Shown here: positions 1 to 8,457 of the stretch, in pieces | Layout of the letters: each line of letters starts with the position of its first letter | Position numbering within the stretch: position 1 is the stretch's first letter | NCBI GenBank assembly: GCA_026417135.1 | Contig: JAOADV010000008.1 | Coordinates: 37,111 to 101,110 of the forward strand | Source: Ignavibacteria bacterium | GTDB taxonomy: Bacteria; Bacteroidota; Ignavibacteria; Kapaibacteriales; UBA2268 | Direction of reading: 5' to 3' | Length of the DNA: 64,000 nucleotides | Made by a program: the position numbers and the translations under genes | The notes under the pieces: model-generated | Seen by the model: only the letters and a program-made list of their open reading frames with translations | Databases searched by the model: none | What the model was told of the DNA's origin: nothing

Positions 1-1661
1 ATAAGTTTAATTATATCGACTTCGTTGGAGAAACCAAACCGTTCCCAATTTTCACTTATTTCTTCTCCCGGGAATGCAATGTCTATAAATTTTTTCTTGG
101 TTTCTTCCGAAACACTGCTGTCGTTCAAAATGGAATTCAGAACATCCTTCCCTTTGTGGAGCTGTAACACTTCGAAAAGTTCCTTTCCTTCGTTAGAAAT
201 TAATTGGGAAACATCAAATTTATAAAATTTACTTAAATATTCAAATGATTCGGTATGTTCGATACAAACACGTAAAAGGAACTGTTCTTCGGGTAGCATC
301 TTGCTTTCTACTCCAATAGTGATTGGACGACTTTCCGGTTTTGGCTTTTCGAACTTGTCGGGTTTTAACATTGGCTTTTGTTTGTAAATTTCTTGTAATT
401 GAGTATAAGATTGACCAGTAAGTTCAGCGAATTCCATAATAAAATCGTCGTGTTGAAGTGGGTCGGGAATTGAGTTGATAAGTTTTAAAATGTATCTTGT
501 TAGTTGGGATTTTTGAGCTGGTCGGGACATAATGCCCTTGTTTTGGGCAAGTTCAACAAAATATCGGACAAAACTAACCGAATTTTCGAGTAAGTTGATG
601 AATGCTCGTGCGCCGTATTTTTTTATTAAGCTGTCGGGGTCTTCGTCGGCAATTATTTTGACAATAAGAACTTCGAAGCCTAAGGGTAGAGCAAGTTGTA
701 TCGCTCTTTCAGTTGCTTTTTGCCCAGCCTCGTCCCCGTCGTAAGCGATATATAAAGTTTGGCAATAGCGGAGAAGCATTTCCAATTGCTCTTGCGTGAG
801 CGAAGTCCCACAAGAGGCCACAGCATTTCTAACACCGCCTTGGTAAAGTCCTATCACGTCTGCATAGCCTTCGACCAATACAGCGGAATTCTTACTTCGT
901 ATCTCGTTTCTTGCTTGATACAATCCAAAGAGTAGTTTACTTTTATCGAAAACTTCTGTTTGAGGGGAATTTATGTATTTTGCTTGTTCATTAGTTTCTT
1001 TCAAAATTCGACCGCCAAACCCAACAACCTTGCCAAGCTGGTTGTGTATAGGGAAAATAATCCTTTCCCGAAAAACATCGTAATATTCGCCGTCTGCTCC
1101 TTCCCGAGGCTTGATTAAGCCAGCTCCAAGAAGGATTTGTTCGGAGAAACCCTTTGATTTCATTTCTTTGTAAAGGGTGTCCCAACCAGCTGGGGCATAC
1201 CCAATTTCGAATTCTTTAATTATGTCGAGCGAATATCCTCTACCTCGGAGATAAGAAAGAGCAAGTTTACCGCTTTGTGTAAATAAAAGTTTATGGAAAA
1301 ATTTGCTCGCAAAATTTAAGGATTGTAGAATTTGTTCACGAAATGAAACTTGTTCCTTCGCTTTTTCAGACCTGTAAGTCTCTAAATTAATACCAGCGCG
1401 ACGAGCCAATTCTTTTACAGCGTCGAAGAACCCAAAATTATAATATTCCATCACAAATGATATAACATTTCCCGATTTACCGCATCCGAAACATTTAAAA
1501 ATCTTTTTTTCGGGCGAAACCGTAAACGATGGTGTTCGTTCTTGGTGGAATGGGCAAAGGCCAACGTAGTTTGAACCACGGCGGCGAAGATTTACAAATT
1601 CGCTGATAAAATCAATTATGTTTATGTTTTCGATTATTTCTTGGGTAATGTTTTTTTCCAT
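1..1661 (-). CDS. dnaG: DNA primase DnaG (3' end beyond the window edge)
   Basis: Synthesises RNA primers at the replication fork in the cytoplasm. The frame is open from an ATG at 1661-1659 to the left edge, about 553 codons, and the stop lies outside. The N-terminus carries the CHC2-type zinc finger (CPFH near residue 40, then CFGCG about 20 residues later), followed by the primase core. The TOPRIM part is visible as VLVEGYADV and later IAYDGDEAGQ, which supply the metal-binding acidic residues. The C-terminal DnaB-interacting domain is probably incomplete here. The gene begins 13 nt after the WG-repeat gene stop and so is the last visible gene of the operon running from 7474. The family call is secure; only the end is unknown. 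Confidence 0.95.
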   Translation of the reverse strand, partial: MEKNITQEIIENINIIDFISEFVNLRRRGSNYVGLCPFHQERTPSFTVSPEKKIFKCFGCGKSGNVISFVMEYYNFGFFDAVKELARRAGINLETYRSEKAKEQVSFREQILQSLNFASKFFHKLLFTQSGKLALSYLRGRGYSLDIIKEFEIGYAPAGWDTLYKEMKSKGFSEQILLGAGLIKPREGADGEYYDVFRERIIFPIHNQLGKVVGFGGRILKETNEQAKYINSPQTEVFDKSKLLFGLYQARNEIRSKNSAVLVEGYADVIGLYQGGVRNAVASCGTSLTQEQLEMLLRYCQTLYIAYDGDEAGQKATERAIQLALPLGFEVLIVKIIADEDPDSLIKKYGARAFINLLENSVSFVRYFVELAQNKGIMSRPAQKSQLTRYILKLINSIPDPLQHDDFIMEFAELTGQSYTQLQEIYKQKPMLKPDKFEKPKPESRPITIGVESKMLPEEQFLLRVCIEHTESFEYLSKFYKFDVSQLISNEGKELFEVLQLHKGKDVLNSILNDSSVSEETKKKFIDIAFPGEEISENWERFGFSNEVDIIKL

Positions 1662-1674
1662 TTCCTTGCAAATT

Positions 1675-2793
1675 CTAATATACCCGACGATTGTGTCGTA
1701 AGTCGAAATATTTATCTGCAGCGGGTAATTCGATAACCAAGTTACCGTTTTTGTTAATGTAGCCACACTTCCCGTCCTTCGTTGAAATCCAAGCTAAGCC
1801 ATTCGCAAAGCTATCGACGAATACGAAGTCTTTGTCGAATATCTTGTTGCCGGCTCCATCGATAAAGAACCATTTGCCGTTAAGTTTGACTACCGCGAAA
1901 CCTTCGCTGAATTCTTTAACATCTTCGTATATGTAATCTGTTATCTTTTCCCCATTTCGATTTATTAATGCCCATCTCAAGTCGGAATCTTGATTAATGA
2001 ATTTTCCTACAAAATTAAGTCCCTCTTTGAACTCTTTTGCAATGTAACCATCGACGGTAAATTCGAAAAGACCTTCTTTGTTTAGAAAACCAAATGTATC
2101 TCCTTTAATCGCAAAAGCTAAACCTTCGGAAAAAGGGTTCACCAAATGGTATTCCAATGGTATAACAAGCTTTCCTTGTGTATCGATAAAGCCTTGAATC
2201 ATATTTTTGGTATTTACATCGGCGAGCCCTTCTTTAAATTTGTTTCCAGCGATGGTATCGAGCGATATTACCAGACGATTTGTTGTATCGATATATCCTC
2301 TCACTTGTTCATTTTTAACGAAAGCCAAACCTTCGCTGAATTCGGTTGCGTCTTGATAAATTAATGGAATAACAACTTTGCCTTGGTAGTTGATAAAACC
2401 AAATTTGTATTCTTCGTTTTCAACCGAGTCCTTACCTTTCCCCTTAAAATATTTTACAGCTAATGCTCTACCGTTGTGGAAGTTAAATAAGTAAGAGACT
2501 CCCGAAACAACCAAAACATTTCCATCGAGGTCAATGTATGCCCAGTATGGTTTATTGTTGTATTTTATGTTTACCCTTATGAAACCTTCGTTGTAGCCAA
2601 GGACATCGATAATTTCGACGTTAAGTTTTTTCTTTTTGAAAAGTTCCTTTCCACTATGGTCGAGAAAATGCCACTTGTTATCTTTGAGAAAAGCAACAAG
2701 TGGTAAGTTTTCAATTTCTTGTTTTTTACAAAATGAGTGGAAAGATAATGAAATTGGTAGAATTAAAATTATAAATAGATTGCAGATTTTCAT
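1675..2793 (-). CDS. WG-repeat protein, probably exported
   Basis: The 372-residue product starts with a hydrophobic signal-like segment (about residues 4-20) ending near a cysteine (HSFCKK). The motif is a poor lipobox, so a lipoprotein is possible but unproven. The rest is about nine WG-type repeats of the form (F/W)GFIN..GK.VIPL.Y....FSEGLA, a family of short beta-rich repeats of unknown biochemical function that probably mediates binding. The ATG overlaps the stop of the upstream ABC ATPase gene as ATGA, suggesting translational coupling, and dnaG follows 13 nt later. No catalytic motif is visible. The repeat family is clear; the role is not. Confidence 0.8.
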   Translation of the reverse strand: MKICNLFIILILPISLSFHSFCKKQEIENLPLVAFLKDNKWHFLDHSGKELFKKKKLNVEIIDVLGYNEGFIRVNIKYNNKPYWAYIDLDGNVLVVSGVSYLFNFHNGRALAVKYFKGKGKDSVENEEYKFGFINYQGKVVIPLIYQDATEFSEGLAFVKNEQVRGYIDTTNRLVISLDTIAGNKFKEGLADVNTKNMIQGFIDTQGKLVIPLEYHLVNPFSEGLAFAIKGDTFGFLNKEGLFEFTVDGYIAKEFKEGLNFVGKFINQDSDLRWALINRNGEKITDYIYEDVKEFSEGFAVVKLNGKWFFIDGAGNKIFDKDFVFVDSFANGLAWISTKDGKCGYINKNGNLVIELPAADKYFDLRHNRRVY

Positions 2794-3572
2794 ACTATCT
2801 TAGTTCCGTATCTTTCGATAAATTCATTTATAGCTAGTATTTTCTGAGAAACAAAGTCTTCAACTTTTCCATCAAAAATAAGACGACCTTCGTCGAGCAT
2901 CGCTATGAAATTTCCAATTTTGAAAACAGAAAATAAATCGTGTGTTATGACAATCGATGTAACAGAAAACTTTTTAGCAAGGTGAGCTATTAATTTGTCG
3001 ATTTGCTCGGAGGTTACTGGATCCAAACCCGTAGTAGGCTCATCATAGAAGATATATGATGGATTTCCTACCAAAGCCCGGGCAATAGCAACTCTTTTTT
3101 TCATACCGCCAGATAAATCCGCTGGCATTTTATCCTTCAGTATTTTCCATTCTCTTTCGAATTCTCGATTTTCACCATCCTCTTCGGGCAAAAGTCCCAC
3201 AGCTGTAAGACTACGGATAGCTTCGTCGACAAGAATTTTTTCGTTGCGTATCCCTCGCTCCCAAAGTCCTACAATGACATTTTCGTAAACGGTGTAAGAG
3301 TCGAAGAGTGCCGAGCCTTGGAAAACGAAACCGATTTTTTCCCGAATTTTAAAAAGCTCTTCCTTTTCCAATTTGTGTATATTATGTCCATCGATAATAA
3401 CCTCACCTTCATCCGGTTCAAGCAAACCAACAATATTCTTGATAAGAACACTTTTCCCACAGCCAGAGCGACCTACTATACAATAGGTAACTCCATCGGG
3501 AATGGTCAAAGAAATACCATCTAAAACTTTCTTAATGCCAAACGACTTGTGAATATTTTTTACTTCTATCAT
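2790..3572 (-). CDS. MlaF/Ttg2A-like ABC transporter ATPase (orphan)
   Basis: ATP-binding subunit of an ABC system, closest by motif to the MlaF (YrbF/Ttg2A) lipid-transport ATPases. Walker A is GRSGCGKS (residues 34-41), the signature is LSGGMKKR (153-160) and Walker B is IFYDEPTTGLDP (from 174), followed by an H-loop in ITHD. A charged stretch of about 20 residues (about 130-148) precedes the signature and looks longer than usual. In Mla systems this gene normally sits beside a MlaE permease and a MlaD (MCE) protein; here the neighbours are a transglycosylase and a WG-repeat gene, with ATGA overlaps on both sides. The lipid-transport role is inference from the family. Confidence 0.85.
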   Translation of the reverse strand: MIEVKNIHKSFGIKKVLDGISLTIPDGVTYCIVGRSGCGKSVLIKNIVGLLEPDEGEVIIDGHNIHKLEKEELFKIREKIGFVFQGSALFDSYTVYENVIVGLWERGIRNEKILVDEAIRSLTAVGLLPEEDGENREFEREWKILKDKMPADLSGGMKKRVAIARALVGNPSYIFYDEPTTGLDPVTSEQIDKLIAHLAKKFSVTSIVITHDLFSVFKIGNFIAMLDEGRLIFDGKVEDFVSQKILAINEFIERYGTKIV

Positions 3573-4510
3573 TTTTGTATATCTGGAATTTCAATTAAAT
3601 AATAATCTTTTGGTTTCGGAAGTTTTCTTTTCAAAATCCAAGGATTTAGATACTTTACCCAAATATAAGTTGTTCCTTGTTCTCTTGCCCATTCTGCAAG
3701 GTTCGGAATTTCATCCTTCCAAACAATTTTTTTAGTTCTGATGGGATGGTAATATTCAGCTGGGGGAATATCGAAACCATATTTTTTATGATTTACCATC
3801 AGCTCCTTGATAATCAAAATTCTAAAGACAAATCGCCAAGTTTCCTCGTTAAGAAAAAGTTCAAAATAGTTATTACTTCCTTGAAATTGAATATTGTCGG
3901 CCAAATTTGTAAAGCCCATATTGTAAGCCGCAGCAGCAAGCGACCAAGAACCGAATCTATCGTAGGCTTGCCGTAAGTATCTACAAGCAGCTTCTGTGCT
4001 CTTGTAAATATTTAGTCTTTCGTCAACAAACTCGTCCACTTGAAGTTTGTACTCCGTAGCAGTGGAAGGGATGAATTGCCATATTCCGTGTGCTAACTTC
4101 GGAGAAACAACATTTTGTAAACCACTTTCGGCTACTGCAAGATATTTCATATCCTCGGGAATATTGTGCTTTTTAAAGATACTATCGAATAACGGGAAAA
4201 ATCGAGCTGAACGTTTCAAATAAAGAATTATCTGCGCCGGGCTTTGAAGATTAATGTAGAATTCGCGTTCTGCTCGTTCTAAAAGTATCGGATTGTCCAA
4301 AGAAACAACTTCGCCACAAAACTCCAACTTTTTTGGAACCTTAATTTTCGAAAGAAACCCATAATAATTTTCGAAGTTTGAGTTCGTGTTGTTTCCATTT
4401 CCAAACGACATCTTCCAATCTGATAACAACAATGTTAAAAGTATAGCAATTAATATAATTTTCACCATAATAAAACCTAAAATATTTAAAAGAGACGAGT
4501 GAATACTCAT
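3569..4510 (-). CDS. Lytic transglycosylase, SLT/MltD-like
   Basis: Predicted to cleave peptidoglycan glycan strands in the periplasm. A hydrophobic segment at about residues 13-30 acts as signal peptide or anchor. The SLT domain follows, with the probable catalytic glutamate E128 in AVAESGLQN, then GIWQFIPSTA and LAAAAYNMG, all typical of the family. No LysM repeats are visible at the C-terminus, unlike many MltD proteins. The start at 4510 overlaps the obgE stop as ATGA; a second ATG 14 codons later (MVKIILIA) would give a tidier signal peptide. The stop overlaps the next gene in the same way, so it is inside a coupled operon. Confidence 0.88.
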   Translation of the reverse strand: MSIHSSLLNILGFIMVKIILIAILLTLLLSDWKMSFGNGNNTNSNFENYYGFLSKIKVPKKLEFCGEVVSLDNPILLERAEREFYINLQSPAQIILYLKRSARFFPLFDSIFKKHNIPEDMKYLAVAESGLQNVVSPKLAHGIWQFIPSTATEYKLQVDEFVDERLNIYKSTEAACRYLRQAYDRFGSWSLAAAAYNMGFTNLADNIQFQGSNNYFELFLNEETWRFVFRILIIKELMVNHKKYGFDIPPAEYYHPIRTKKIVWKDEIPNLAEWAREQGTTYIWVKYLNPWILKRKLPKPKDYYLIEIPDIQK

Positions 4511-5523
4511 TTTAATGAAAACTCGGATTTGCGTAAAGACTCAACTTTTTGCCAAAGCAAATACTTCAGCTCTTGAATACCCACTCCTTTCAAGGAAGAT
4601 ATTCCCAAAGGCTTTGGGAAACCTTTCCCAAAGCTTATTTTTTGTAGTTGTAACCATCTTTCTTTCGAAATTGTATCGATTTTACTAAATGCGATAACCT
4701 TTTCTTTTTCGAGCATTGTACTATCATACTTTTTAAGTTCTTTAACCAAAGTTTTAAAGCTCTGCTTCGGGTCTATATCGTTGGAATCGATTAAAAAAAG
4801 TAAGATTTTTGTTCGTTCTATGTGACGGAGGAACTGTATGCCTAATCCTTTACCTTCAGATGAGCCTTCGATTAGCCCGGGAATGTCTGCAACAACATAG
4901 TTTTGATTTAAACCAATTCTGACAACCCCAAGATTTGGGACAAGAGTGGTAAAAGGATAATCTGCAATTTTGGGTTTAGCCGACGATATTACCGAAATTA
5001 AGGTCGATTTCCCGACGTTGGGGAAACCAACTATACCAACGTCTGCAATGACTTTGAGCTCCAAAAGCAATTCAAGTTCCTCACCGACTTGGCCATCTTC
5101 TGCATATCTCGGAGTCTGGTTCGTAGGAGTTGCAAATTCAGCATTGCCACGACCTCCATCTCCTCCTTTTGCAACAACAAACTTTTGATTGTGATAAACT
5201 AAATCTACAAGTATTTCGCCACTTCTGGCATCTTTTACAATAGTTCCGCAAGGAAGATAAATTATTAAATCTTTTCCGTTTTTTCCGGTCTTGTTGTTTG
5301 GTCCTCCGGGTTTTCCATTTTCGGCTTTAAAATGTTTTCTGTATTTGAAATCCAAAAGTGTAGTTAGGTGCTTATTTGCACATAATACGATATCGCCTCC
5401 TTTGCCTCCGTTTCCACCGTCGGGACCACCTTTCGGAACGTACTTTTCTCGCCGAAAACTTACAAGACCTTTCCCCCCATTACCAGCTTTCACATAAATT
5501 TTAGCATAATCAATGAACTTCAT
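4507..5523 (-). CDS. obgE: Obg family GTPase (ObgE/CgtA)
   Basis: Ribosome-associated GTPase involved in late 50S assembly and stress signalling. The N-terminal Obg fold is shown by its glycine-rich stretches (about residues 13-125, for example GGPDGGNGGKGG). The G domain has G1 GFPNVGKST (166-174) and G3 ADIPGLIEG (213-221), with G4 in AFSKIDT. At 338 residues it is the short form without the extra C-terminal domain seen in some bacteria. It starts 7 nt after the channel gene and overlaps the transglycosylase gene by ATGA. The identification is secure. Confidence 0.96.
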   Translation of the reverse strand: MKFIDYAKIYVKAGNGGKGLVSFRREKYVPKGGPDGGNGGKGGDIVLCANKHLTTLLDFKYRKHFKAENGKPGGPNNKTGKNGKDLIIYLPCGTIVKDARSGEILVDLVYHNQKFVVAKGGDGGRGNAEFATPTNQTPRYAEDGQVGEELELLLELKVIADVGIVGFPNVGKSTLISVISSAKPKIADYPFTTLVPNLGVVRIGLNQNYVVADIPGLIEGSSEGKGLGIQFLRHIERTKILLFLIDSNDIDPKQSFKTLVKELKKYDSTMLEKEKVIAFSKIDTISKERWLQLQKISFGKGFPKPLGISSLKGVGIQELKYLLWQKVESLRKSEFSLK

Positions 5524-5530
5524 AATGTCG

Positions 5531-7474
5531 TCATTCGTCGCCTATGACTATAATTTTGTCCCCTTCGCTGAAAAAGATACGGTTCGATTTTATTGGATTT
5601 ACACGAACACCATATGCTAGCATAGAGTCGCCTTGGTAACGAGGCTTGGATTCGCGCAATTTATATCCAATTGCAATTTCGTCTCTTTCGCGAGCAGATT
5701 CCAAGACGGTGTAAAAATTAACTGGCCTTCCGAGCTCAACGTAGAATTCAGCCGGCTTAATAAAAATGGACGGATTGGAGGCACTAAATAAAATCTCGAA
5801 TATGGTTTTCAATTCCCGATTTTCCGAAATTTGCGAAAGCAACAAGCTATCGAGCCTTACACTAACGATAAAGTCGTCGGCGTGGGTTATTTCCGCAAGT
5901 TCTCTGTTGCGGTCGTCGAGCATTTCGCTTACTATGGAAAACCGGTGCATCGTGCGGTCAGCAATGTCGCGCAGATGAAGCAAAGTGCTAAGCGTTCTTG
6001 CATCGACGGATTGAACGTCCAACATTTCAGTTTGTGCAAGAACAATTATGTGGTCAAATTGTTCAACAACTAAATTATCCAGTACTCTTCTATCTGTCGT
6101 ATCGCCGTAAATGAAGGATATTTCGTGGTTTTTTAATTCATAATTCATTTCCAAAATTGTTCGTTCTGCATAAGGTAAGTCTGTAACTACAACAAGTTTA
6201 GAATTTGGAGTAACATATTTGTCTAGCTCATTGATAATTAACGGGGCTCGTCTGTTCCAGCCAAGAATTAAAGTATTTTCGGGTGTTCGTTCTTTTAATT
6301 TGGGTTCTTCTCGGATTGCTCCGGGGTCGATTTTGTAATCCAATAGCCCAGAAAGAAGGATTGTGTCGTCGTCTTCGGATATTGCTATTATTTTATCTCC
6401 TTCTTCGATTCGGGTATTCATTGGCGGTTTTAAAAGAATAGTTCCGTCGAACTTTCGCAAGCCTATTACCATCGAGTTTTCGTATGCAAATAGTGCTTCG
6501 ACGAAAGTTTTTCCAATAAGTTTTGGTTCAAATGCAAAGTAGATTTCGTCGCCTTTGAAATCCAATAACTCTGAAAAAACAACCGATAATCCGGGTTGGC
6601 GACAAGTTTGTGCAATTATCCGAGAGATAACATAGTCGAAGACAACAAGCTGTACTTCGTCGCGGCCAGCGATCTCTGCGATTGGAACATTTCGAGGATG
6701 ACGGATTTCGGCAACGATATGATATTTCTCTGGTAAAGGCTTTCGATTGGGATTATTCGTTATAGCTAAGATAGTCTTAATTACGTATGAATCTGGTTCT
6801 GTAACATCAGGTGCAATAACAATTATCGACTTTGCTTGATTGAGATTGACAATTTCCAAATCTCGAAGGTCGATTGGGTTCCCAGTTCGAGTAATAACTT
6901 TTGTGTTCTTTGTATCGCCGACTTTCGCACGTATTTCGTCGTCCATTTCAACTTTATCCTTTTCAGCAAGAATTACAATTGTCGAGCCTTTTTGATTTTC
7001 ATTCGCTATAACCAATTCGGAAATAATTTGGAATACTTGAAAAGACCAGCCAAGAATGACAGTATGATTCTTTGCTAAAACCATACTTCTTCCTTTTCGA
7101 AGTTCCATTATCTTGTCCATAACGGTACTGCTGACAACACCAATGAAAACACTCGTCATCAGCAATCCAAAAAGTGTAGAAATTAGCATAAAAATTAGGA
7201 AAGAAGTATCGAGTGGGTCTTCGGCTAAAACTCCACCGTCGAGCGTTCTAAGAAGAACAACCCAAAAAGCATCGAAAAAATTATAATCTCCACCTTTTGG
7301 GAGCCCAACAACATTGCTTCCCTTTGGTATTAAGTTGAAAATTGTAAGACAAGCTGAAAGGATAAGCAGAAAAATCAAGCCCGAAAGAATTAACAATAAG
7401 AACGGGGGAACAGGTCCTTTCGACATTAGATGGTCGAATTCGTACCGAATTCTGTTCCTAATTTTGTTTTTCAT
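5531..7474 (-). CDS. CASTOR/POLLUX (DMI1)-like ion channel with RCK domains
   Basis: Inner-membrane protein of 647 residues resembling the CASTOR/POLLUX ion-channel family known best from plant nuclear envelopes and also found in bacteria. It has one hydrophobic helix at about 22-50, a pore-helix-like stretch FWVVLLRTLDGG (about 70-81), and a second helix at about 92-115. Two TrkA-N/RCK-like halves follow, each opening with the family signature ILGW (ILGWSFQVFQII and ILGWNRRAPLII). Known RCK domains bind ions or nucleotides to gate conduction; the selectivity here cannot be read from sequence. This is the first gene of the operon that continues through obgE to dnaG. Confidence 0.85.
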   Translation of the reverse strand: MKNKIRNRIRYEFDHLMSKGPVPPFLLLILSGLIFLLILSACLTIFNLIPKGSNVVGLPKGGDYNFFDAFWVVLLRTLDGGVLAEDPLDTSFLIFMLISTLFGLLMTSVFIGVVSSTVMDKIMELRKGRSMVLAKNHTVILGWSFQVFQIISELVIANENQKGSTIVILAEKDKVEMDDEIRAKVGDTKNTKVITRTGNPIDLRDLEIVNLNQAKSIIVIAPDVTEPDSYVIKTILAITNNPNRKPLPEKYHIVAEIRHPRNVPIAEIAGRDEVQLVVFDYVISRIIAQTCRQPGLSVVFSELLDFKGDEIYFAFEPKLIGKTFVEALFAYENSMVIGLRKFDGTILLKPPMNTRIEEGDKIIAISEDDDTILLSGLLDYKIDPGAIREEPKLKERTPENTLILGWNRRAPLIINELDKYVTPNSKLVVVTDLPYAERTILEMNYELKNHEISFIYGDTTDRRVLDNLVVEQFDHIIVLAQTEMLDVQSVDARTLSTLLHLRDIADRTMHRFSIVSEMLDDRNRELAEITHADDFIVSVRLDSLLLSQISENRELKTIFEILFSASNPSIFIKPAEFYVELGRPVNFYTVLESARERDEIAIGYKLRESKPRYQGDSMLAYGVRVNPIKSNRIFFSEGDKIIVIGDE

Positions 7475-7802
7475 TTTAATAAAAAAACTAATTTACTAAA
7501 ATTCTTTTTTCGAAAGATATTGAACAATTTTACTAACAAACTTAATAATTTCTCGTAATTTTCGGCAAATTACCATTTAAAGTTTTGAAACTCTTTAAAA
7601 GTTTCTCTCCGGAAAAATCAATCAAACATTTTTTTGTTGTAAATCCCTCTGGTAACATTAAAGAATAGGATTAAACAGTTTTATTACTTGCTTAGAACTA
7701 ATGAAGAAATTCGCACAAACTTTCATTTATTGAATTCAATTGAAATAACAAAATGTAAATGTTTAACTTGCGTCATAATGGAACAAACAAAAGCTGGATG
7801 TT
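7475..7802. other. Divergent intergenic region between the channel gene and a YdeI-like gene
   Basis: About 328 nt, very AT-rich, with no open frame or RNA gene that I can recognise. It lies between two divergent genes and so must hold promoters for both the six-gene minus-strand operon and the small plus-strand gene. I could not define a confident -33/-7 pair in it. Confidence 0.5.
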
Positions 7803-8093
7803 ATGAAAGAAACTATTGTAGCAAATGGAATTTTGCACGAAGTGCCCGACGATATCAAAAATGAAATTAAAGCCGATATTTCTGTCCTTGAAATATGGAA
7901 TAATCTTACATCTATTCAAAGAAACGAATGGATTTGCTGGGTTACAATCGTTAAAAAATCGGAAACAAGAGAAGAGCGTCTCGGCAGAATGATGGAAGAT
8001 TTAAAAAATGGAAAGCGACAACCTTGTTGCTGGCCTGGCTGTCCACACAGGAAACCTTCTTCCCAAAAATGGTTCAAACAATTCCAAATATAA
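7803..8093 (+). CDS. YdeI/OmpD-associated family small protein
   Basis: A 96-residue protein matching the C-terminal part of the YdeI/OmpD-associated family. It has the conserved pattern RNEWICWV..VKKSETREERLGRM followed by GKRQPCCWPGCPHR. Members are linked to stress or bacteriocin protection in a few bacteria, but no biochemical activity is established. The cysteine-rich CCWPGC motif could bind metal; that is inference. It stands alone between two minus-strand clusters with about 330-365 nt of non-coding DNA on each side, so it is probably monocistronic. Confidence 0.75.
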   Translation: MKETIVANGILHEVPDDIKNEIKADISVLEIWNNLTSIQRNEWICWVTIVKKSETREERLGRMMEDLKNGKRQPCCWPGCPHRKPSSQKWFKQFQI

Positions 8094-8457
8094 AAGCATT
8101 TGCTTAAAACTAATTTCTTTTCAAACTCATTAAATCCAACCTTCTGTTTAAGCTAAATTGGGTCTGTGATTTAAAGAGCTTTATTTCCTTTTATCAAAAT
8201 TTCTTTTCCGCTAATGTGCAAAATATGGAATGTTCTAAACTTATTTAAGAAAATATGTTTTTATTCATCAGTTGTTGATGATTCCAATATGTGTTCCTTT
8301 GTGCAAAAGGCTTATTAATTAATACCTTCGCAAAATCTTATACAACAAATTATCAAAAAAGGATTAATAGATATAGAACAATCCCTTCTTACTTTTCAGT
8401 AGAGCACAAATAGATGAAAACTTTGTTTTTATTTAGCTAATTCTCAAACAAATTCTC
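8094..8457. other. Intergenic region with no recognised feature
   Basis: About 364 nt of AT-rich sequence between the convergent YdeI-like gene and the large envelope lipoprotein gene. I see no convincing open frame, tRNA-like fold, or hairpin followed by a T-tract. Confidence 0.4.
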
